Shown here: piece after piece, positions 18,817 through 27,414 of the stretch | Layout: every line of letters begins with the position of its first letter | How positions within the stretch are numbered: position 1 is the first letter of the stretch | NCBI GenBank assembly: GCA_003134995.1 | Contig: PLDC01000018.1 | Location: forward strand, 124,001-188,000 | DNA from: Acidobacteriaceae bacterium | GTDB lineage: Bacteria > Acidobacteriota > Terriglobia > Terriglobales > Acidobacteriaceae | Direction: 5' to 3' | Length of the DNA stretch: 64,000 nucleotides | Made by a program: the position numbers and the translations under genes | Notes under the pieces: generated by a model | Seen by the model: the letters and a program-made list of their open reading frames with translations, nothing else | The model's database searches: none | What the model was told of the DNA's origin: nothing

Positions 18817-19632
18817 ATGAACCAGGGACAGAAAAAATCCGCCGCGAAGAGCTCACTTCGGCCTGGCGTTCTGGCGAAGCGAGCGTTGCCATGGGTCGTG
18901 CCCATTTTGCTTTTGATCGTCTGGCAGTGGTCATCTTCCGCAGGAATTCTTCCGAGCCGTTTTCTGCCATCACCACGGGCGGTGGTGAGTTCGTTCATCG
19001 AACTGAGCGCCTCCGGCGAGTTGTGGATGCATGTGCGAGTCAGCACTCTGCGCGCATTAGCAGGTTTCGCTGTTGGTGGGGGCCTTGGTCTGCTGCTTGG
19101 TTTGCTCACCGGTTCATTGCATTGGGCTGAGACTCTGCTCGATACCACTATTCAGATGGTGCGCAACATCCCTCCCTTGGCTCTGATTCCTCTTGTTATT
19201 TTGTGGTTCGGCATCGATGAATCGGCCAAGCTCTTTCTGGTCGCGCTGGGTGTTTTCTTTCCTGTCTACATCAACACATTTCACGGGATTCGCTCAGTCG
19301 ATCGCGGACTTCTCGAGATGGGAAGAACTTACGGCCTGTCTGGTTGGGCGCTGTACCGGGAGATTATTCTGCCCGGAGCATTGCCTTCCATTCTCGTCGG
19401 CGTGCGCTTCTCTCTCGGGCTGATGTGGGTGATCTTGATCGTCGCTGAAACCATTTCAGCGCGCTCGGGCATCGGCTACATGACGATGAACGCCCGCGAA
19501 TTCATGCAGACCGACGTCATGGTGGTCGGCATTCTGCTGTACGCAATTTTGGGAAAACTCGCTGATCTTCTGGCGAAAGCACTTGAACGCTACTGGTTAC
19601 GCTGGAATCCGGCGTATCAAACAGCACGATAG
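18817..19632 (+). CDS. ssuC: Aliphatic sulfonate ABC transporter permease SsuC
   Basis: 271-aa inner-membrane permease. The start at 18817 follows GAGGAATT, 10 nt after ssuA. It has about six membrane helices. The cytoplasmic EAA-type loop reads EMGRTYGLSGWALYREIILPGALPSI, the site that couples to the ATPase. GIGYMTMNAREFMQTDVMVVGI is typical of SsuC/TauC. Part of the ssuACB transporter; the stop is 9 nt before ssuB. Confidence 0.94.
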   Translation: MNQGQKKSAAKSSLRPGVLAKRALPWVVPILLLIVWQWSSSAGILPSRFLPSPRAVVSSFIELSASGELWMHVRVSTLRALAGFAVGGGLGLLLGLLTGSLHWAETLLDTTIQMVRNIPPLALIPLVILWFGIDESAKLFLVALGVFFPVYINTFHGIRSVDRGLLEMGRTYGLSGWALYREIILPGALPSILVGVRFSLGLMWVILIVAETISARSGIGYMTMNAREFMQTDVMVVGILLYAILGKLADLLAKALERYWLRWNPAYQTAR

Positions 19633-19641
19633 GGGATCACT

Positions 19642-20421
19642 TTGCCTGCCACTTTCAGTTCGAAAGAGATCGCTGCCGCCGACGAGCGCTGCTCGCGCGG
19701 CGTGTCAGTCGAAATCAAGAGCGTGAGCATTGCCTTAGGCGGACGCACCGTCCTCGAGAACTTTGACGTTGAGATCTCCACCGGTGAATTTGTGGCCATC
19801 GTCGGCCGCAGCGGATGTGGCAAGAGCACTCTCCTGCGGTCCGTCGTTGGTTTGGAAACGCCGCAAGCCGGCGCTATCACTTTGGGCAACGTTGCCGAGC
19901 ACAATGGCAAGCCGGATATTCGGGTCATGTTCCAGGACTCTCGCTTGTTGCCCTGGCGAAGAATTCTTCCCAACGTTATGCTCGGCCTTGATCCGGCGCT
20001 CATTCCACACGCGCGCAAGGTCCTTGCACAAGTCGGTCTGGCAGAACGAGCCGACGATTGGCCGGCTGCTTTATCCGGCGGGCAGCGGCAAAGGGTAGCC
20101 TTGGCTCGCGCTCTCGTCCACGATCCGAACCTGTTGCTCCTGGATGAACCGCTTGGCTCACTCGACGCGCTAACCCGCATCGAGATGCAGCAACTGATCG
20201 AGGACATTTGGCGAAACCGTGGCTTTACCGCAATGCTCGTAACGCATGACGTCGCCGAAGCAGTAAGTCTGGCGGACCGCGTCATTTTAATTGAGGGGGG
20301 CCGCGTAGCATTGGACGAAGTCGTAAACCTGCCGCGACCACGAACCCGCGGCAGCGCTCGCTTCGCCGCGCTCGAAGAACGCATACTCGGCCGCGTGCTG
20401 CAGCGCCGCTCTGCGTTCTGA
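19642..20421 (+). CDS. ssuB: Aliphatic sulfonate ABC transporter ATP-binding protein SsuB
   Basis: 259-aa ABC ATPase. TTG start with AGGGGATCAC upstream. Walker A is GRSGCGKST (55-63), the Q-loop region [12 protein letters not shown] is typical of SsuB/TauB, the signature is LSGGQRQR, Walker [17 protein letters not shown], and the switch histidine lies in LVTHDVAEA. Energises sulfonate uptake with SsuA and SsuC. Last gene of this operon, convergent with the SulP transporter. Confidence 0.94.
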   Translation: MPATFSSKEIAAADERCSRGVSVEIKSVSIALGGRTVLENFDVEISTGEFVAIVGRSGCGKSTLLRSVVGLETPQAGAITLGNVAEHNGKPDIRVMFQDSRLLPWRRILPNVMLGLDPALIPHARKVLAQVGLAERADDWPAALSGGQRQRVALARALVHDPNLLLLDEPLGSLDALTRIEMQQLIEDIWRNRGFTAMLVTHDVAEAVSLADRVILIEGGRVALDEVVNLPRPRTRGSARFAALEERILGRVLQRRSAF

Positions 20422-20488
20422 AAGAACGCCCGTAGAGTTGAAAAAGTTCGTTCGGCCGCCGGGATCAACGACGAGTCGCAGCGTCTCT

Positions 20489-22255
20489 CTAAACCAGATA
20501 ATACAGCGGCCGTTGGCCAGTTCCTGCGAACTCTGCCTGCACGCAATGGTCGCAAAAATTGTTTTCCAAGACGTCGTAAACATGGCGAACTGCCCTGAGT
20601 GTCGCCGAAAACTTTTCTGGCTCTTCCGGAAAAATCCGATCGGCAGGCAGCCAATCATAGAACCGCAGATTCACCATTCCCTTGGCAAAGCCAGGACGCA
20701 CGCCGCAAAGCAACACCGTTACTCCTCGCTCTTGCATGTCATGCAGAAAGTGGTCAAAGCGTTCCAGCGCCACCATGTCAGGATTGCGTGTACGCTTGAG
20801 GCGCAGTATGACGTGCCGAATATTTTCGGCCTCGGTGCGCAGCTTTAGATGGTCGAAGCAGCGGTCCAGTTCCGGAGCCGCACCGAAGAACAATTCGCCT
20901 TCCAGATCGTAAAGCAGCATAGCAGTACACGGTGGATCATCGGGCAAGCGTTCGCGTACCACCCGATCATTGCTGACAATCAACTCGGTCCAGCGAAGCG
21001 ATGCGGCACGGGGAACGAACATCAAAATCGATAACGCCACACCGATGAGGATGGAGAATTCGACACTGATGAAAATTGCCGAGAACGCAGTCACCAAAAC
21101 TAATCGAGAATCGTAGCGCGAAGCGCGCATAGCATAACTCAACCGTTTCCAATCGACTAGGCGGACGGCTGTGACACAAAGCAGACCGGCCAGGGCGGCC
21201 TTCGGAATGTAGCGGGCAAACGGCGCAAGCGCGACCATCGTAAGCGCGACCGTTCCTGCCGCGAACACTCCGGAGACGCGGCTCACGGCCCCAGCCTGAA
21301 AATTAATGGCCGAGCGCGTCAAAGAGCCGGAGCCGGGCAGGCACTGAAAAAAACCACCGGTAAGATTGGCCAAGCCCTCAGCGAGACACTGACGGTTGTA
21401 GTCGAGCGTCTGGCGCGTTGTGTTGGCAATCGATTTTGCAATGGCGAGCGCTTCCAGCAATCCGAGAAACGCAATGGCCAGTGCGCTTCCCGACATTTGT
21501 TTCACCCACCAGAGCTGAATCCGCGGGATATGCGGCATCGGCAGACTACGCGGGACGCTGCCAACGACCGATATTACGGTCGTGCCATCGTGCCCTGGTT
21601 TCGACCACCCGAAAGCGGCGGCCACAAGGGCGGCAATAATCAATGCCATCAGCATGTCCAACTGAGGCAGTTGATACTTGCGCGCCAATGTTCTGAGCAG
21701 GACGACGAGAACAATCGTTCCAAGTCCAATGCCAAGCGCCCGCGGATTCACGTGGCCGCCACTCAGCGTCAGCCAAATGCGGTAGAGCACATGCTGCTGG
21801 CCCGTTCCGCGATCGCGCAATCCGGTCAAGTTGCCAAGCTGAGTTAACCCGACCAGTGTGCCAGCCCCGGCCATAAAGCCAATCACTACGGATTCCGAGA
21901 TGTAGCGCGTTAAATCTCCGAGCTTGAATACCGCGATCAGGATCTGGATGCACCCAATCATGATTCCTAACAGAAACATGGCTTGGTAAGCTTCAAGACC
22001 ATTGCCGGAATTGAAGAAGCCGAGCGCACTGAAAACCACCAGCGAAATCGCATTCGTGGGACCATTGATCAGGTGAGAGGACGAACCGAAGATCGAGGCT
22101 ACCAGCGTTACGACAATGGCGGAATAAAGCCCAAATCGCGGATCGACGCCCGCAATGAGAGCATAAGCCATGGCTTGCGGTAAGGAGATCGCCGCGACAG
22201 TTACGCCGGCGAGCAAATCATTGCGCGTCTTTCCCCAGGAATAGTCGAACTTCAT
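20489..22255 (-). CDS. SulP-family inorganic anion (probably sulfate) transporter with STAS domain
   Basis: 588-aa SLC26/SulP transporter. About 10-12 membrane helices occupy residues 1-410, with the motifs GVTVAAISLPQAMAYALIAGV and GPTNAISL near the N-terminus and FFQCLPGSGSLTRSAINFQAGA in the middle. A cytoplasmic STAS domain follows (about 440-560). The start is preceded by AAGGGGAATCGGA. SulP proteins carry sulfate, bicarbonate or other anions. Lying next to the sulfonate locus, sulfate is the likely substrate here (inference). The extreme C-terminus, after the STAS domain, has a short Cys/His patch (FCDHC). Confidence 0.9.
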   Translation of the reverse strand: MKFDYSWGKTRNDLLAGVTVAAISLPQAMAYALIAGVDPRFGLYSAIVVTLVASIFGSSSHLINGPTNAISLVVFSALGFFNSGNGLEAYQAMFLLGIMIGCIQILIAVFKLGDLTRYISESVVIGFMAGAGTLVGLTQLGNLTGLRDRGTGQQHVLYRIWLTLSGGHVNPRALGIGLGTIVLVVLLRTLARKYQLPQLDMLMALIIAALVAAAFGWSKPGHDGTTVISVVGSVPRSLPMPHIPRIQLWWVKQMSGSALAIAFLGLLEALAIAKSIANTTRQTLDYNRQCLAEGLANLTGGFFQCLPGSGSLTRSAINFQAGAVSRVSGVFAAGTVALTMVALAPFARYIPKAALAGLLCVTAVRLVDWKRLSYAMRASRYDSRLVLVTAFSAIFISVEFSILIGVALSILMFVPRAASLRWTELIVSNDRVVRERLPDDPPCTAMLLYDLEGELFFGAAPELDRCFDHLKLRTEAENIRHVILRLKRTRNPDMVALERFDHFLHDMQERGVTVLLCGVRPGFAKGMVNLRFYDWLPADRIFPEEPEKFSATLRAVRHVYDVLENNFCDHCVQAEFAGTGQRPLYYLV

Positions 22256-22543
22256 TCCGATTCCCCTTCACCCTTCATGCGAGAACAACCCGGCGGTCTG
22301 GGACCGATAGCCTTCAAAATTGAAACGCACCAGTCCACTAGGTAAGTACTTGGGGGAGGGAACCGATCAAAAAGTCGTGCCCGCAAGGTGGCCTACCAGC
22401 CGGGCTTTTGCCAGTATACGATGGAGTCGATGGAAATACTAGACTTAATAGGAAATAGTCGGCCAGCGCCCTTCAAGCCGATTAGCCTAAGGTTCAGGCG
22501 GAAGTAGATTCGCAAACGGCGTCCTTCACGTTATAATCTCCGC

Positions 22544-22924
22544 ATGCCTCCTGCACCCGGCGCGACCAAAGCTGTCGGCATGGTTCCCGACGAGATGAAA
22601 GCTGAACCGAAGTCCAAGGGCCTCACCACGCCGCGCAAGAAGAAGCCGAAAGAATTGGCGGTGATCACCGAATGCTGCACGGGATGCGCCGGCTCGCCTG
22701 CGTGCGTGGAATATTGTCCGGTGGAAGATTGCATGTTCTGGGTGGCGGACGAGGACAGCACGCCCTTCGGCCGCATCGCGGTCGATCCCATTCTCTGCAT
22801 CGGCTGCAAGAAGTGCCTCAGCAAAGGTCCCGACGGCTGCTTTCTGGACGGTTGTCCATGGGACGCGATCGCGATGGTCGATACGGTTGAAGTGGAAAAA
22901 GAAGTCGGCGCAATGGCGATTTGA
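22544..22924 (+). CDS. 4Fe-4S ferredoxin-like protein
   Basis: 126-aa small iron-sulfur protein. A basic, Pro/Lys-rich N-terminus of about 40 residues is followed by two cysteine clusters: CCTGCAGSPACVEYCP and CIGCKKCLSKGPDGCFLDGCP. The spacing suits two [4Fe-4S] clusters, with an insertion in the second motif. It is cytoplasmic with no signal peptide. Redox partner unknown; it is a single gene, convergent with the small acidic-protein gene and separated from it by a large inverted repeat. Confidence 0.88.
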   Translation: MPPAPGATKAVGMVPDEMKAEPKSKGLTTPRKKKPKELAVITECCTGCAGSPACVEYCPVEDCMFWVADEDSTPFGRIAVDPILCIGCKKCLSKGPDGCFLDGCPWDAIAMVDTVEVEKEVGAMAI

Positions 22925-22929
22925 AAAAG

Positions 22930-23016
22930 CAGGGATTAGGGTTCAGGGGCTAGGGGCAGTCTCGGACGGCGGTTAAATCAGGATTTTCTGCCCTAAACCC
23001 TAGCCCCTAAACCCTG
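22930..23016. repeat. Imperfect inverted repeat with telomere-like GGGxTTA/GGGGCTA units
   Basis: Left arm 22930-22958 is built from GGGATTA, GGGTTCA and GGGGCTA units. Right arm 22989-23016 is the near-reverse complement, built from CCCTAAA, CCCTAGC and CCCCTAA units. The 30-nt spacer contains nothing recognisable. It lies between convergent genes and could act as a terminator, although it lacks a long T-run. Confidence 0.75.
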
Positions 23017-23018
23017 TT

Positions 23019-23213
23019 TCACCCCTTCTCTCCAGTATGTTCCGGACTTCCCCCAGGCTCGGGAAAATCTGAGTCAGCGCCCTTGATGCGCGGATCCTGA
23101 TCGCGGTGGCCTAGTTGTCCAGCCAGGCCTGCGTTGCCGTCGTGATCGCGCTCTTCACCCTCGGTCGCGCCCTTGGCTCCGTCGGGATCGTTATCCGAAA
23201 TCTTCTTCGACAT
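23019..23213 (-). CDS. Small acidic hypothetical protein
   Basis: 64-aa hydrophilic protein rich in Asp, Glu, Gly and Pro, likely disordered. A good ribosome-binding site (AAGGAG, 5 nt before ATG) supports translation. It begins SKKISDNDPDGAKGATEGEE and ends SPEHTGEKG. No membrane segment or known domain. It lies 42 nt after cpoB on the same strand and could be the last gene of the tol-pal operon. Function unknown. Confidence 0.65.
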   Translation of the reverse strand: MSKKISDNDPDGAKGATEGEERDHDGNAGLAGQLGHRDQDPRIKGADSDFPEPGGSPEHTGEKG

Positions 23214-23255
23214 AAATCTCCTTAACTTCGTCGAGCAAACATATTAGGAGCAAAA

Positions 23256-24104
23256 TTATTCGCCGGGCCGCACGCTTGTAGAAACTCCCAGTTTGCGCAG
23301 CCGTTCGCGAGCCTGCAGGGCTTCGTTGGATTTAGGATAGCGCTGGATCACGCGGCGCAGTTCCACGACTCCATCTTCCTGTTTACCCAACTCGATTAAC
23401 GAGAAGCCTTTTTTCAGCTGGGCTGAAGCTGCTTTGCTTCCAGTCGGAAAGGTTTGTAAAACCTGGTCATAGCTCTGCGCGGCTTGCTGAAAGTTTCCCT
23501 GGCGGAATTGAATTTCGCCGAGATAGAAGTAGCAGTTCCCGGCCAGATCGGTGTTGGGATAGTACTTGATGTAGTCGGAAAATTCCTGGATGGCAAGATC
23601 GTTTTTGTTGCCGTTGTAATCCCGCAAAGCATTGTTGTAGAGCACGTCTGGAGGCGGAGCAGCTTTCGCCGCGGCATCCTGTTGCGCCTGTGCTGACATC
23701 TGCGCCGCCTGACTCTGCTGCGACGACTGCATGTCCTCAAGCTGCTTGCTTACCTTGGCGAGGCGCGCCTTCAGTTCATCTAGCGTGTCGTTCAGCGATT
23801 GAAGTTGACCGGCAAGCTGATCGATGTGCGAGGCGGAATCTCCCTGCTGTTTTTGCAGGGTTGCCTGCAGGCCGTTAATCGCGCCGGTCACTTTGTTGAT
23901 GGCGTCGGTGTCCTGCTCGACCAGGTTTTTCATCACGCCCATGCGCTCGTCGAAGCTGCGCTGCATGGCGGTCATCTGCTCCTGCAGTTGCTGTACCTGA
24001 GTTTGCAGTTGGATCATTTCTTTGCTGGCGCCCCAAGCCGGAGCGGCGGTCAGCCAAAGCGTTGAGAGCAGAGCGAGAACCGCAGAGAAGCGTCGTAGTG
24101 TCAT
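23256..24104 (-). CDS. cpoB: Tol-Pal system coiled-coil/TPR protein CpoB (YbgF)
   Basis: 282-aa periplasmic protein. The signal peptide ends AAPAWGA. A long coiled coil (about 30-125, with QLQTQVQQLQEQM and LQSLNDTLDELKARL) is followed by a Gln/Ala linker and C-terminal TPR repeats (about 155-275, LYNNALRDYNGNKNDLAIQEFSDY and YFYLGEIQFRQGNFQQA). CpoB coordinates peptidoglycan synthesis and outer-membrane constriction by binding TolA. It closes the Tol-Pal gene set, separated from pal by one outer-membrane protein gene. Confidence 0.9.
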   Translation of the reverse strand: MTLRRFSAVLALLSTLWLTAAPAWGASKEMIQLQTQVQQLQEQMTAMQRSFDERMGVMKNLVEQDTDAINKVTGAINGLQATLQKQQGDSASHIDQLAGQLQSLNDTLDELKARLAKVSKQLEDMQSSQQSQAAQMSAQAQQDAAAKAAPPPDVLYNNALRDYNGNKNDLAIQEFSDYIKYYPNTDLAGNCYFYLGEIQFRQGNFQQAAQSYDQVLQTFPTGSKAASAQLKKGFSLIELGKQEDGVVELRRVIQRYPKSNEALQARERLRKLGVSTSVRPGE

Positions 24105-24281
24105 AGGAGAAGGTTCCTGGAACCATTCTAGGGCAGATTGTCTAGATTATGAAACGAGACTTTTGGGAAATCAGCAAAATTTCATTTTCTCCCGCAAGCG
24201 AATGCCTTCCGCAGGGGCAATTGTCAAACTGACAGCCGGATGGCCACCAGACTCCGAGTCGGCGAAGAGGAGAACGATGCG

Positions 24282-24857
24282 CTATGCCCGGCCGAACCGA
24301 AAAACTACGCCGGTGCTAAGCCGGAAATTGTTTTGCCGGTTGTCAAGGCCATCGGGGATCGTTGTCATGAAGTACTCGGCCTGCACGGGACGAACGGAGA
24401 GGAGCTTGGATACCTTGAAATCAATGCCTCCTCCCACCGTCATCGCAAAATGATTTTCAGGCCCCGAATGGATAATGCCGTCGGTTGTGCGAACGCCTCC
24501 GAACAGGGCCTGAGCGAACGGCACAACCTTGCCGTGCCGGAAATTCACTCTGGGCCCAAAGAGATAGGTAAGCACTCCGCCCACCAATGCACCGTTTGTT
24601 GCGCTCGTCACGCCAAAGCCACCCAGCTCTGCCACCGTACCGAGCCAGTGGTTCGCGTTGTACTCGAGCTGGCCACCTCCGCCGTTTCCGTTGAATGTTT
24701 CCGCGGACGAGACGCCGTTGATCCGGTCATTTACATTAAAGCGCGCGTAGTCGTACCCGCCAGATGCCTCGAATCTACTGATGTCATCCTGCGCGACCGC
24801 GGGCAGGGCGGGAGCCAACAGCACAGCCAGTACCGTCAGCACAAACAGGTTCTTCAT
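24282..24857 (-). CDS. Small outer-membrane beta-barrel protein (porin/OmpA-like fold)
   Basis: 191-aa exported protein. The signal peptide MKNLFVLTVLAVLLAPALPAVAQ is followed by FEASGGYDYARFNVN, alternating strands such as LEYNANHWLGTVAELGGFGV, and a C-terminal FRLSTGVVFRFGRA ending close to an aromatic-terminated barrel. The pattern fits eight-stranded outer-membrane barrels. It lies inside the tol-pal operon between pal and cpoB, suggesting an envelope role. Exact function unknown. Confidence 0.82.
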   Translation of the reverse strand: MKNLFVLTVLAVLLAPALPAVAQDDISRFEASGGYDYARFNVNDRINGVSSAETFNGNGGGGQLEYNANHWLGTVAELGGFGVTSATNGALVGGVLTYLFGPRVNFRHGKVVPFAQALFGGVRTTDGIIHSGPENHFAMTVGGGIDFKVSKLLSVRPVQAEYFMTTIPDGLDNRQNNFRLSTGVVFRFGRA

Positions 24858-24986
24858 CTCGGCCTCCCTAGTCAGGAGTTATTTCAAATTTGGATGAATC
24901 CCACCACGACGTGGTTGTACAAGGTGGGCGGCAACCGTAAGAGAGCAGGGGCGGAGACTTCTCCGCCCCTGGCGGTCAACACTCCA

Positions 24987-25724
24987 CTACTTCTGGTAAA
25001 CAAAGTGGCCGCGGCGGTTCTGCTGCCAACACGACTCATTCGATTCCATGCAGAAGGGCTTCTCCTTGCCGTAGCTGATGGTCTTGATGCGGCTGGCATT
25101 GACTCCCGCCGAAACCAAGGCGCTTTTCACGGAAGAAGCGCGCTGGTCGCCCAGGGCGAGATTGTATTCCGTGGAACCACGCTCGTCGCAATGCCCCTCA
25201 ACCGTAAAGCCTATGTTGGAATGTTGATTGAGGAACTGCGCGTCTGTACGGATCGCGGATTGCTGATCGCCGCGAATGTCGGACTTGTCGTACTCGAAGT
25301 AAATGTCCTTGACGCTGCGGCCGAAGAGATCTTCTTCCGTAGCCGAAGTTTGTGGAGGAGCTTCTGCCACTGGCGCCGGCGTTACCGTGAGGCGTGTGGT
25401 GGCTTCCTGCGTTCCGCCTGAACTCTTGGCCACGAGGTGATACGTGGTGGAATCGTTGGGGTTGACCTGCTGCGTCCCGCTAGGCTGGACCGCGCCGATG
25501 CCGTCGATGGAAACGTCGGTGGCATTCGAAGTCTGCCAGGTCAGCGTCGCGGATTGCCCCGGCTGAATCGTATCGGGACTTACGGAGATGGAAGCGGTGG
25601 GCGCTGCTGGTGGCGGCGGCGGTGGCGGCGGTGGCGGGGCTGTCTTCTTGTGGCACGCGCCGAGCATAACAACGGCGGCCAGAGCGATAGTGGTTGCGAG
25701 ACCTTTCAAACTTTGATGTTTCAT
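24987..25724 (-). CDS. pal: Peptidoglycan-associated lipoprotein Pal with Pro-rich linker and Ig-like insert
   Basis: 245-aa outer-membrane lipoprotein. The start at 25724 has AGGAAG just upstream. The lipobox is LGAC (about Cys24). A run of ten prolines and an Ig/PKD-like beta domain follow (about 40-115, SISVSPDTIQPGQSATLTW). The OmpA-like peptidoglycan-binding domain is C-terminal (about 140-245), with IYFEYDKSDIR, VEGHCDERGSTEYNLALGDQRA and NRRGHF. The usual Pal lacks the Ig-like insert. Pal anchors the outer membrane to peptidoglycan and binds TolB, encoded just upstream. Confidence 0.92.
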   Translation of the reverse strand: MKHQSLKGLATTIALAAVVMLGACHKKTAPPPPPPPPPPAAPTASISVSPDTIQPGQSATLTWQTSNATDVSIDGIGAVQPSGTQQVNPNDSTTYHLVAKSSGGTQEATTRLTVTPAPVAEAPPQTSATEEDLFGRSVKDIYFEYDKSDIRGDQQSAIRTDAQFLNQHSNIGFTVEGHCDERGSTEYNLALGDQRASSVKSALVSAGVNASRIKTISYGKEKPFCMESNESCWQQNRRGHFVYQK

Positions 25725-25789
25725 GTTCTTCCTTTTCACCTTTGATCCTCCTGCGAATTCCGAAATAGTTCGAGTTCAGACGAAGTGTT

Positions 25790-27175
25790 TTATTTCCAAC
25801 TCCAGTTTGGTTGCGTGTTACGTCCAGTAAAAGTTAGCTGATGAAGCTTGGTTCCATCGGCGAGTATCATCCACAGTTCCTCTTTGCCCGAGCGTTTCGA
25901 CTCAAACACAATGTGGCGGCCATCCGGCGACCATGAGGGATAATCGTTGCGCCCGCCATCATGCGTAAGCTGAACCCATTGTTTGCTTGCGATATCCATC
26001 AGGTAGATATCGGAAGAACCGGGCTCGCCCGGACCGTACTTGCGAATCCAGGCCAGAGTAAGGAACTGGCCGTTGGGCGACCAGTTGGGTGAGACGGCAT
26101 AGCCCTGATCGGTCATGCGCTGCTCGTTGGTGCCGTCTGCCTCCATGGTATAAACCTGCGGCAATCCGGTGCTACCGCTGACAAAAGCGATCTGAGCGCC
26201 GGTCTTGCGATTCCAGACCGGGCCAACGTCCGGACCTTTGTTGGATGTTAGCCGGTGAAGATTGGCGCCGGAGGAATCGCACACATAAATTTGCGGATTG
26301 CCGCCGCGCGAGGACGAAACAGCAAGGTGAAGACCGTCTGGCGCCCACGCCGGCGAAAGATTCGTGCCGCCAAAATGCGGAAAGCTAACCACGCGGTTGA
26401 GATCGATTGAGTACATCAGAATGTCCCAACCACTCTTGGTTAAGGAACTGAAAGCGAGACGCGAACCATCGGGCGAGATGCGCGGCGAAAGCGACACGGA
26501 ACCGAGGTGAGTGAGTTGGCGCTGATTCGAGCCGTCGTAATCCATCACCCAGATTTCTTTGTGGCCGGAGCGGTCGCTGACAAAATAAATCTTGCTCTCC
26601 GCAATGCCGGGAATGCCTCCGCCCAAGCGAAAGATGATCTCATCGGCAAACCTGTGCGCGATCACGCGGACCGCGTCGCCAGTGGGAACGTCAGTGTACT
26701 GTTTGCCGAGAACTTCGGGCGAGGCTGTATTCTTGACGTCATATAACCAGCCTTGCACGGTGACTTTACCTGCGGCCACGGCGAGATTGCCGAAGGTCAG
26801 CATAGCGGCGTTCGGCGGAGGCGAGTTCCACACTCCAAAAGTCACCTCAGGCGGCTGGCCGGGCACCTGTAGAGGATAGAAGCTCTTGGAGATCAGTTCG
26901 ACCACACCGGAATTATCCAGATCATTCCAGAACGTGTCGTTGAAAGTTTTCAGCAACTCAGCGTTCTGCGAATCGCCGTTGGAAGGTTTGAAGTCGGGAA
27001 CCGCAAGGCGGACCTTATCCACGCCCAGCCCGGACCCAGTGCGAACCCAATCTTGCGCAAATGATCTGGCAGGGAAGAGCGAACAGACCAAAATCAGGAG
27101 GCTCAAGGCGCTGAGAAGCTGTGCGCGAGATGTAAAGCGCGTAAAGCGCGAGACTGGTCGATGTATGTCGTCCAT
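25790..27175 (-). CDS. tolB: Tol-Pal system periplasmic propeller protein TolB
   Basis: About 461-aa periplasmic protein. The signal peptide ends ARSFAQ. The N-terminal alpha/beta domain (about 40-170) includes LAVPDF and DNSGVVELISKSFYP. A WD40-like six-bladed propeller follows, with repeats such as FVSDRSGHKEIWVMDYDGSNQ, LSPRISPDGSRLAFSS and YPSWSPDGRHIVFESKR. TolB links Pal to the TolQRA motor. The start is uncertain: 27175 gives the best signal peptide, but in-frame ATGs at 27250 and 27283 exist and none has a clear ribosome-binding site. Lies 65 nt before pal. Confidence 0.93.
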   Translation of the reverse strand: MDDIHRPVSRFTRFTSRAQLLSALSLLILVCSLFPARSFAQDWVRTGSGLGVDKVRLAVPDFKPSNGDSQNAELLKTFNDTFWNDLDNSGVVELISKSFYPLQVPGQPPEVTFGVWNSPPPNAAMLTFGNLAVAAGKVTVQGWLYDVKNTASPEVLGKQYTDVPTGDAVRVIAHRFADEIIFRLGGGIPGIAESKIYFVSDRSGHKEIWVMDYDGSNQRQLTHLGSVSLSPRISPDGSRLAFSSLTKSGWDILMYSIDLNRVVSFPHFGGTNLSPAWAPDGLHLAVSSSRGGNPQIYVCDSSGANLHRLTSNKGPDVGPVWNRKTGAQIAFVSGSTGLPQVYTMEADGTNEQRMTDQGYAVSPNWSPNGQFLTLAWIRKYGPGEPGSSDIYLMDIASKQWVQLTHDGGRNDYPSWSPDGRHIVFESKRSGKEELWMILADGTKLHQLTFTGRNTQPNWSWK

Positions 27176-27414
27176 CCGTTTGGAGACGTCAGGCAACTCA
27201 GTGCAAGAAGATACGGTTGAAGACAATATCGTACTCCGATATTTTTTCATCTGCAAGTTCAAGTTAAGGAGAATCATTACCATCCATCATAGTGAACTGC
27301 CCCCGGCCTCAGGAATAATCAGCCGGATGCGTTAGCATTTTCTCATCCTGCGTAGATCGAGACCCTGCCGCGAACTACAGTATGGATGCAGCGACTGGGG
27401 CACAAGGACACAAG

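Noticed and set aside
24240-25421. 393-codon plus-strand frame across the barrel-protein and pal genes
   Set aside because: Spans two minus-strand genes with strong signal peptides and motifs; its translation has no domain.
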